Positions 19,564-27,162 of a stretch of DNA of 64,000 nucleotides are shown here, piece after piece. Source of the stretch: Actinoallomurus iriomotensis (GTDB lineage Bacteria > Actinomycetota > Actinomycetes > Streptosporangiales > Streptosporangiaceae); contig NZ_BSTJ01000008.1 in the NCBI RefSeq assembly GCF_030269445.1, positions 1 to 64,000 on the forward strand, in the 5' to 3' direction. The notes under the pieces are model-generated. The model had not been told where the DNA came from, did not search any database, and was given only the letters and a program-made list of their open reading frames with translations. The stretch's first letter is position 1; every line of letters begins with the position of its first letter. The translations under genes and the position numbers were made by a program.

Positions 19564-19962
19564 GTGCTCCCCGTCACTCGTGCGGTGCTCGACAGCGGAG
19601 TCCTCATCGACGCCGAGTCCCGCGGCAAGATCGCCTGGTCGATCAAGCGGAGGGCGCGCGGCTCCCGTGCGCTGATCGTCACCACGCCCGTGCTCGCGCA
19701 GGTGTGGCGCAGCGGTCCCCGGCAGGCGGCGCTGTGCCGTTTCCTGAAGGGCTGCGTGCTCGACTCTCCCTCGGAGGCGATCGCCAAACGCGCCGGTGAA
19801 CTGCTCGGGCGCACCGGCACCAGCGACGCCGTGGACGCCCTCGTCGTCGCCACCGCCATCGAGATGAAGGCCGCCACGATCTTCACCAGTGATCCGGACG
19901 ATCTCGAAGCGCTCCTCGACGTGTCCGACGCCGTGGTCCCACCGTTGATCCAGAAGGTGTGA
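19564..19962 (+). CDS. PIN-domain toxin (VapC-like ribonuclease)
   Basis: This 132-residue PIN domain has the first acidic residue D10 in AVLDSGVLIDAE, aspartates in GTSDAVDALVVATA, and the last in IFTSDPDDLEALL. The usual glutamate of the second motif is a glutamine here (TPVLAQVWR), as in a known actinobacterial subgroup. PIN toxins cut RNA with Mg2+. The GTG start lies one base from the antitoxin stop, so the pair is translated together. The RNA target is unknown. Confidence 0.85.
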   Translation: MLPVTRAVLDSGVLIDAESRGKIAWSIKRRARGSRALIVTTPVLAQVWRSGPRQAALCRFLKGCVLDSPSEAIAKRAGELLGRTGTSDAVDALVVATAIEMKAATIFTSDPDDLEALLDVSDAVVPPLIQKV

Positions 19963-19964
19963 TC

Positions 19965-19998
19965 CGGCCGGCCGCTCCCGCGTGGGAGTGGCCGGCCG
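19965..19998. terminator. Bidirectional terminator-like hairpin between convergent genes
   Basis: CGGCCGGCCGCTCCC (19965-19979) pairs with GGGAGTGGCCGGCCG (19984-19998), 15 bp with one G-U. It sits between the stops of the PIN toxin and the oxidoreductase and probably serves both. There is no strong T run. Confidence 0.65.
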
Positions 19999-20002
19999 TC
20001 GG

Positions 20003-21001
20003 TCAGGGGGCGGTCGTGACGACGATCTTTCCGACCTGTGTGCCGGACTCCATGTGCCGGTGGGCCGCGACGATGTCACCGAGGTCGAAGGTGCGGTCCA
20101 CCACGGCGCGGAAGGCGTTCGCCCGCAGTCCGGAGGCCACGAACGCCTCCGCGCGGCGCAGGCGCTCCGGGTCCCTCGTCGTCTCGTGGACGGTGTAGGT
20201 GCGCATGTTCAGCGCGGGCATGCCGAGCGCGAACCCCGGGTACGGCGTGGTCTCGCCGCTGAGCGCCCCGTACTCCAGGAGCGTGCCGCCCGGGGCGACC
20301 ACCCGGGCCAGGTCCAGCACGCCAGGGCCGGCGACGGCGTCGAAGACGAACTCCACGCCCCGGCCCCCGGTCAGCGCCCGTACCCGCTCGACCACGTCCT
20401 CCGCCCCGGTGACGATCACCTCGGCCGCGCCCTCACGAAGCAGCGCGTCCTTCTTGGCGTCGGTGCGGGTCAGGGCGATCGGCACGGCACCCATGCGGCG
20501 TGCGACGTGGATGGCGGCCAGCCCCACGCTGCTGGACGCGGCGTTCAGGGCGACGGTGTCCCCGGCCCGCATGCCGCCGACCTCGACCAGCGCGCCGTAG
20601 GCCGTCAGGTACGGCATCCACACCGCCGCGCCCGCGACCGCGTCCACGCCGTCGGGGCGGGGCAGCACCGCGGCGGCCGGCACGATCGCGCGCTCGGCGT
20701 AGACGCCGTAGTCGTTCTGGGAGAAGGCGGGTATGACGCTGACCGGCTGCCCCGCCGCCACCCCGGTGACGCCCTCGCCGGTCGCCTCGACCACGCCGGC
20801 GGCCTCGGTGCCCAGCCTGGCCGGAAACCGTCGCACCGGCTCGATGTAGTGGCCGCTGCGGAACAGCGCCTCGGCCCGGTTCAGGCCGATCGCCTCCACG
20901 CGTACGAGCACCTCGCCGGGGCCGGGCTCGCCGACCGGCACATCCTCCAGTCGCAGCACCTCGGGCCCGCCGAGCTCGTGGAACAGCACCGTTCCGGCCA
21001 T
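20003..21001 (-). CDS. Quinone oxidoreductase-like medium-chain dehydrogenase/reductase
   Basis: This 332-residue MDR protein has a GroES-like N-terminal half ([35 protein letters not shown]) and a Rossmann half with [19 protein letters not shown] as the NADPH site. It lacks the Cys/His zinc ligands of alcohol dehydrogenases, so it is of the zinc-free QOR type. It probably reduces quinones or enones with NADPH. ATG 21001 ([10 protein letters not shown]) is chosen over ATG 21043, since the extra 14 residues do not match the family. It is divergent from the radical SAM gene. Confidence 0.88.
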   Translation of the reverse strand: MAGTVLFHELGGPEVLRLEDVPVGEPGPGEVLVRVEAIGLNRAEALFRSGHYIEPVRRFPARLGTEAAGVVEATGEGVTGVAAGQPVSVIPAFSQNDYGVYAERAIVPAAAVLPRPDGVDAVAGAAVWMPYLTAYGALVEVGGMRAGDTVALNAASSSVGLAAIHVARRMGAVPIALTRTDAKKDALLREGAAEVIVTGAEDVVERVRALTGGRGVEFVFDAVAGPGVLDLARVVAPGGTLLEYGALSGETTPYPGFALGMPALNMRTYTVHETTRDPERLRRAEAFVASGLRANAFRAVVDRTFDLGDIVAAHRHMESGTQVGKIVVTTAP

Positions 21002-21181
21002 CGCACACCATCCGTTCCGTCGGAAGCCGATGATCGATTCCACGGCAAAGTACGACGGATGTCAAATTAGAGAATCCTCGTACAAGACTTGCTCTGTTCC
21101 TCGTCGTCATGTCCGGGTCCACGCCCCGGCGGCGGTAGGCTCGGAACTTGATTCCCACCCTGTTTCCCGGAGGCTTCCGCC

Positions 21182-23098
<1,917 letters not shown>

Positions 23099-23108
23099 TC
23101 CCCGGGTC

Positions 23109-23134
23109 CCACCGGCGGCACGGCGTGCCGGTGG
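23109..23134 (+). terminator. Hairpin after the radical SAM gene, possible terminator
   Basis: CCACCGGC...GTGCCGGTGG forms a hairpin with a short bulge, starting 11 bases after the stop. There is no clear T run. It may explain how the gene is uncoupled from its displaced partner. Confidence 0.45.
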
Positions 23135-23504
23135 TGAGACCAGGGCGGTCCTGATGTGGCCGCCGCCCGCTGGACCTCGACCTGAGTTGTCTTTCCCCGG
23201 CCGGCTTTACCTGGACTCGATCTGAGGGATGTGCGGGGCTGTGGTGGCGGCATCGGTTCGATCGCCGTGTGGGCAGGGCCGGTGCCCTTAGGCCGACGTG
23301 GACGCCGAGGGACTCGCCGAAGTCCACGCCGCTCAGTTCCGGCACCGGGCGGTGGTCGATGAGGCGGTCGGCGGACCGCGCGCCTGCGGGCGGTCGCGGT
23401 GGCGATCGGGAATCGTGGCAGGCGGAGCGTCGCGGTGGTAGCCGGCCCGACCGGGGATCGGATGGAGGGCGAGCGCAACGTCGTCGCAGGCGGGCGGCCC
23501 GTTC
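23135..23504. other. Non-coding stretch with no recognised gene
   Basis: About 370 bases after the radical SAM gene have several overlapping open frames on both strands. All are low-complexity Arg/Gly/Pro translations with no ribosome binding site or family resemblance. I see no convincing gene here. Confidence 0.5.
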
Positions 23505-23568
23505 GTGGTGCGGCCCACCCGTGGTGCGGCCCACCCGTGGTGCGGCCCACCCGTGGTGCGGCCCACCC
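23505..23568. repeat. Four perfect tandem copies of a 16-bp repeat
   Basis: The unit GTGGTGCGGCCCACCC occurs four times head to tail (23505, 23521, 23537, 23553). Each copy is partly self-complementary (GTGG...CCAC), so each can form a small hairpin and the array can pair in several registers. It lies in the gap that separates the radical SAM gene from its usual partner. Confidence 0.95.
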
Positions 23569-23599
23569 GCCCTGGGGGCTCCAGCCCACTTTCATTGTC

Positions 23600-23640
23600 C
23601 AGCCCCCTGGTCCGCCGGCGGAAGGCCGTCCAAGGGGCTG
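23600..23640. other. Large hairpin with nested palindrome
   Basis: CAGCCCCCTGG (23600-23610) pairs with CCAAGGGGCTG (23630-23640), with one mismatch. The loop holds the perfect palindrome TCCGCCGGCGGA (23611-23622). It is the first of three successive hairpins. Confidence 0.7.
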
Positions 23641-23676
23641 TGGATAACCAGACTGTCCGCGCGTGGTCGGCGGAGA

Positions 23677-23743
23677 CCTGCTCCGGAAAAGCAGGCAGCC
23701 CTGTGAGGATGTCTCCGCGACGAGCGGAGAGTCTCACAGGGCT
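23677..23743. other. Two adjacent hairpins, possible structured RNA
   Basis: CCTGCT (23677-23682) pairs with AGCAGG (23690-23695) around a 7-base loop. One base later, AGCCCTGTGAG (23697-23707) pairs perfectly with CTCACAGGGCT (23733-23743), enclosing a second perfect stem TCTCCGC/GCGGAGA (23712-23718, 23724-23730). The coaxial arrangement looks like a structured RNA or a compound terminator. No T run follows. Confidence 0.65.
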
Positions 23744-23839
23744 TGTCGCCGGACGGCCGGAGCGGGCGGCCTTCGGGCGGCGACGGGAGTCGGTGGGATC
23801 CGGGGCGTCAGCACGGGTTCGTGCGGTTCGACCGCCGGA

Positions 23840-24035
23840 TCAGGCCGGGCTCAGCCCGTACGCGGGATCGAGCGAGTGCTCGGCGCGCCGGGGCTGGGCT
23901 GGAGGCTCAGCCCGTAAGCGGGGCCGGGCGGGTGCTCGGTCCGTGCGCGGGGCTGGGCTGGGACCTCAGTCCGTACGCGGGATCCGGGCGGATGCTCGGT
24001 CCGCGCGTCGGGCTGGGCCGGGGGCTCAGCCCGCG
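23840..24035. repeat. Imperfect ~59-bp tandem repeat, about three to four copies
   Basis: A block containing CTCAGCCCGTA followed by a GCGGG...GTGCTCGGTCCG segment recurs with CTCAG at 23850, 23906, 23965 and 24025, a spacing of 56-60 bases. Copies differ at several positions, so the array is older than the 16-bp array upstream. A long open frame on the + strand passes through it into the LacI gene, but it is low complexity and not believable as protein. Confidence 0.75.
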
Positions 24036-24244
24036 GACGGGGTCGCGCAGGGGTCGACCCGGTCGGCGGTGCGGCGCAGCAGGCCCGCGAGGTGCACGCG
24101 GGCGGTCTGCCGGACCTGGGCCGTCGCCTCGTGGCGCGCGGTCGGCCGGTAGGGCACGCGGGGTGCCTCCGGGCGCGAGTCGAGCAGGTGCTGCCGCGCC
24201 TGACGGCGAGCGGACTCGAACGCGATCATCTGCAGCGGTTCCAT
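24026..24244 (-). CDS. Small basic protein divergent from the LacI regulator, hypothetical
   Basis: This is a 72-residue frame starting at ATG 24244, with an AGAGAGGG tract just upstream as a possible ribosome binding site. It begins MEPLQMIAFESARRQARQHLL, is rich in Arg, Ala and Gln, has no membrane segment and is predicted mostly helical. It overlaps the last ~59-bp repeat copy at its 3' end. It lies 92 bp from the LacI start and would share its control region. I do not recognise a family; it may be a chance frame. Confidence 0.35.
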   Translation of the reverse strand: MEPLQMIAFESARRQARQHLLDSRPEAPRVPYRPTARHEATAQVRQTARVHLAGLLRRTADRVDPCATPSAG

Positions 24245-24304
24245 TTGCCCTCTCTAGGTCTCTTTATCGATTCAGAACCAGGCATGAGCCTACGTCCATG
24301 TCGC

Positions 24305-24322
24305 TTCTGAATCAATTCAGAA
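24305..24322. promoter_or_regulatory. Palindromic operator for the adjacent LacI-family regulator
   Basis: TTCTGAATCAATTCAGAA is an 8-2-8 perfect palindrome. A further half-site ATTCAGAA lies at 24270-24277. The palindrome ends 14 bases before GTG 24337 and lies between the divergent small frame and the regulator gene, fitting autorepression. Confidence 0.65.
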
Positions 24323-24336
24323 TTAGGGTTTCCGAT

Positions 24337-25419
24337 GTGGAACGCGTCACCCTGCAGACGATCGCCGACCGGGTCGGCGTCTCACGTACGACCGTGTCGA
24401 ACGCCTTCTCCCGGCCTGACCAGCTCAAACAGGAGCTACGGCAGCGGATCATGGAAGTCGCCGAGGAGCTCGACTACCCGGGGCCGAACCCCGCCGCCCG
24501 TACGCTCCGCCGCGGACGCGCCGGGGTGATCGGGGTCGTCTTCACCGAGACGCTGTCGTACGCCTTCGCCGACTCCTACGCCGTCGGCTTCCTGCGCGGG
24601 CTCGCCCGCGTGGCCGAGCAGTCCGGCACCGGGTTGCATCTGATCGGCTGGCCCTCGCCCGGCGTCGCGGAGGAGGTGATCGGCGACGCCGTCGTCGACG
24701 GCTTCTGCCTCTTCTCGCCGGAGGCCCACCCTTTGGTGGAGACCGTCCTGCGCCGCAGGCTTCCCGTCGTCACGGTCGACCATCCGTACGTCCCCGGCGT
24801 GCCGTTCGTCGGCATCGAGGACCGCGCCGCGGCGAGCGAGGCGGCGACCTGCCTGCTCGAACTCGGGCACCGGCACATCGCGATCATCGCGGCGCAGCCG
24901 ATGGCGGCCCAGGTCCCCGGCCGTGGTCACGAGCAGGCCTGGCTCGACATCGACCTCGCCGCCGCCCACCGGTTCGGCGCGGGCCGCGCCCGGGTGGCCG
25001 GCTACCACGACGCGTGTCTGAAAGCCGGTCTGAGCTGGTCCGAAATCCCGATTCACCCCACCACGAACGACCGGGAGATCGCGCGCCGGGCGGCCGCGCG
25101 GATCCTCGACCTGGACCCGCGGCCGACGGCCGTGATCGCGGCCACCGACGAGATCGCCTTCGGGGTGATGGACGTCGCGGCCCAGCGGGGCATCGGCATC
25201 CCCGATGAGCTGTCCGTCGTCGGGTTCGACGATGTGCCCGCCGCCGAGCCGGCCGGGCTCACCACCGTCCGTCAGCCGATCACCGAGAAGGGCACCACGG
25301 CCGGGCGGCTGCTGCTCGAGCCGTCCCGCGACGATCCGGCGCCGTGCGTCCTGATGGAACACCGGCTGATCGTTCGCCGCACCACCGCGCCGCCCCCGCG
25401 GACGAAACGAAATTCGTGA
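24337..25419 (+). CDS. LacI-family transcriptional regulator
   Basis: This 360-residue protein has an N-terminal helix-turn-helix and hinge helix (VTLQTIADRVGVSRTTVSNAFSRPDQL...NPAARTLRRGR) and a periplasmic-binding-protein-like ligand domain ending VVGFDDVPAAEPAGLTTVRQP. GTG 24337 is preferred to ATG 24298, because the intervening bases hold a perfect palindromic operator and the family starts right before VTLQ. The insert VPGRGHEQAWLDIDLAAAHRFGAGR in the ligand domain is characteristic of one actinobacterial subgroup. No sugar gene is adjacent, so the ligand is unknown. Confidence 0.88.
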   Translation: MERVTLQTIADRVGVSRTTVSNAFSRPDQLKQELRQRIMEVAEELDYPGPNPAARTLRRGRAGVIGVVFTETLSYAFADSYAVGFLRGLARVAEQSGTGLHLIGWPSPGVAEEVIGDAVVDGFCLFSPEAHPLVETVLRRRLPVVTVDHPYVPGVPFVGIEDRAAASEAATCLLELGHRHIAIIAAQPMAAQVPGRGHEQAWLDIDLAAAHRFGAGRARVAGYHDACLKAGLSWSEIPIHPTTNDREIARRAAARILDLDPRPTAVIAATDEIAFGVMDVAAQRGIGIPDELSVVGFDDVPAAEPAGLTTVRQPITEKGTTAGRLLLEPSRDDPAPCVLMEHRLIVRRTTAPPPRTKRNS

Positions 25420-25446
25420 CGGCCGCGTCCTAGGTGAGTGAACAGC

Positions 25447-26112
25447 ATGGACAGCCGTCCCCCGGGCTGCGTGACGATCCCCCTTCTGATCATCGTTCTG
25501 CCGTTTCGCCTCCTGTGGGAGGGGCTGCGCCTGATCGGGCGGTTCGTCCGCGCGTACGTGTTGCGCCCGCTCGGCTGGCTGCTCTACAACGGCCTCGTAC
25601 GGCCCGTGGCGTGGATCCTGCGCGAACTCGTCTGGCGCCCGATCCGCTGGCTCGTGCTCGTCCTGCTGGTGCTGCCCCTGCGATGGGTGGGCCGGGTGCT
25701 CCTGCTGCCGCTGGGACGCGCGATCCTGCGGTACGTCCTGGTGCCGCTCCTGCGCGGCGTCGCCTGGCTCGCCACGCTCGCCGGCCGGCTCTTCATGTTC
25801 GTCGCGCGGCCCGTCGGCCGGGCGCTCGCCGCGCTGTGGCGCGCCGTGCTGTGGCCGGTTCTGGCTGCTTTCGGCCGACTGATCGCCTACACCTGGCGGC
25901 TCGCCGGCGTCATTCTCCACCACCTCCTCGTACGGCCCCTGAGGTTCCTGTGGCGGATGGTGCTCAGGCCGGTGCTGCGCGCCGTACGGCAGGTCTGGCG
26001 AGCCACGGTGGTACCGGCGGCCCGCTGGTTCCGCCACTATGTCCTGGAACCCGTACGCGCGGCCGGACGTTCGGTCTCCAGAGCGCTCGGCCTGGATGCA
26101 CGGCGTCCGTGA
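25447..26112 (+). CDS. Hypothetical protein built of ~11-12-residue amphipathic repeats
   Basis: This 221-residue protein, after a short N terminus, consists of about 14 repeats of roughly 11-12 residues. Each starts with Pro or Arg-Pro and continues with Trp/Leu/Val and a spaced Arg (RPLGWLLYNGLV, RPVAWILRELVW, RPLRFLWRMVL). It has almost no acidic residues, so it is very basic and amphipathic. Eleven-residue periodicity is typical of helices lying flat on membranes or lipid surfaces. Start ATG 25447; GTG 25438 is also in frame. It follows the LacI gene by 27 bases and may be co-transcribed. Family unknown. Confidence 0.6.
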   Translation: MDSRPPGCVTIPLLIIVLPFRLLWEGLRLIGRFVRAYVLRPLGWLLYNGLVRPVAWILRELVWRPIRWLVLVLLVLPLRWVGRVLLLPLGRAILRYVLVPLLRGVAWLATLAGRLFMFVARPVGRALAALWRAVLWPVLAAFGRLIAYTWRLAGVILHHLLVRPLRFLWRMVLRPVLRAVRQVWRATVVPAARWFRHYVLEPVRAAGRSVSRALGLDARRP

Positions 26113-26179
26113 CCCCGTACTCTTAGAACAAAAGACTTTCGCACTGGCACGAGTAGGAAGGATCAAAACACTGGCACCC

Positions 26180-26998
26180 ATGCCGGAGGGCCCGGCGCCG
26201 GCCCCCGTGATCCAGCGGCTTCGCGTGCGCTACGCCAAGCGCGGCAGGCTGCGGTTCACCAGCCACCGAGACATCTCCCGGGCCGTGGAACGCGCCATCC
26301 GGCGCGCCGGGATTCCGGTGGCGTTCAGCGCCGGATTCAGCCCGCATCCGAAGATCTCGTATTCGGGTGCGGCGGCAACTGGTGTGGCCAGTGAGGCGGA
26401 GTACCTCGAAATCGGGCTTGCCGCCACCTGTGACCCAGGTCGGCTGCGGGCCGATCTCGACGACGCGCTACCCGAGGGTCTGGACATCCTCGACGTCGTC
26501 GAGGCGCGCAACGGAGCTCTGGCGGACCGCCTGGAGGCATCGAGCTGGCTCGTACGTCTCGACGGGGTCACCCCGGAGACCGCCGGCGCCGCCGCGGCCG
26601 CCTTCCTGGCGGCCGATGAGATCGAGGTCGAACGCCTCACCAAGAAGGGCCGCCGGACCTTCGACGCCCGCGCCGCGGTCATCGCGTGCGAGCTCGACCG
26701 GCGTGCCACCGAGGGCGCGGATGCGCAGTGTGCCATACTTCGAATGGTTGTTCGGCACACGACACCCGCTGTTCGACCTGACGACGTCCTCACCGGACTT
26801 CGGCTTGTGGCCGACCTCGCGCCGCCGTCGCCTCCTTTGGTGACGCGGCTGGCGCAGGGACTGCTCGCCGATGACACCGGTGAGCTCACCGACCCGCTGG
26901 CCCCCGACCGGCAGACCGCACCGGCAGGCGATGTCGCCGCCGCGCACGCGGACGCCGTACGGATGGCGGAGCCGGACGCCGTCGGTGCCCAGCCGTAG
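26180..26998 (+). CDS. TIGR03936 (DUF2344) family protein, radical SAM partner
   Basis: This 272-residue protein has the family opening RLRVRYAKRGRLRFTSHRDISRAVERAIRRAGIPVAFSAGFSPHPKISY and a mid section LEIGLAATCDPGRLRADLDDALPEGLDILDV. It is the usual partner of the TIGR03960 radical SAM protein and precedes RNase E/G; in some bacteria the two are fused. Here ~3 kb separates them. ATG 26180 is chosen; a longer frame from 26039 overlaps the upstream gene. The start is not supported by a clear binding site. The biochemical role is unknown. Confidence 0.88.
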   Translation: MPEGPAPAPVIQRLRVRYAKRGRLRFTSHRDISRAVERAIRRAGIPVAFSAGFSPHPKISYSGAAATGVASEAEYLEIGLAATCDPGRLRADLDDALPEGLDILDVVEARNGALADRLEASSWLVRLDGVTPETAGAAAAAFLAADEIEVERLTKKGRRTFDARAAVIACELDRRATEGADAQCAILRMVVRHTTPAVRPDDVLTGLRLVADLAPPSPPLVTRLAQGLLADDTGELTDPLAPDRQTAPAGDVAAAHADAVRMAEPDAVGAQP

Positions 26999-27162
26999 GT
27001 GGTTTCCGTGCATCGCATGGACTCTCACCGAAAGCCGGGCGCACCCCTGATGACTTTGTCGGCACGACCCGAAGGGCCGAGCCGGCGCCAAGGAGAAACG
27101 GATCGCTCCTGTGCGGCGCACCCTCGCGGGTCGCGCCCGGGAGCTGACGGGAGAACGCCCGC

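Noticed and set aside
23505-23568. CRISPR array
   Set aside because: The 16-bp units are directly adjacent with no unique spacers, and no cas genes are in the window.
23743-24336. Long N-terminal extension of the LacI regulator through the ~59-bp repeats
   Set aside because: The sequence is repetitive Arg/Gly/Ser/Ala, spans a perfect operator palindrome and has no family resemblance. Start GTG 24337 explains the data better.
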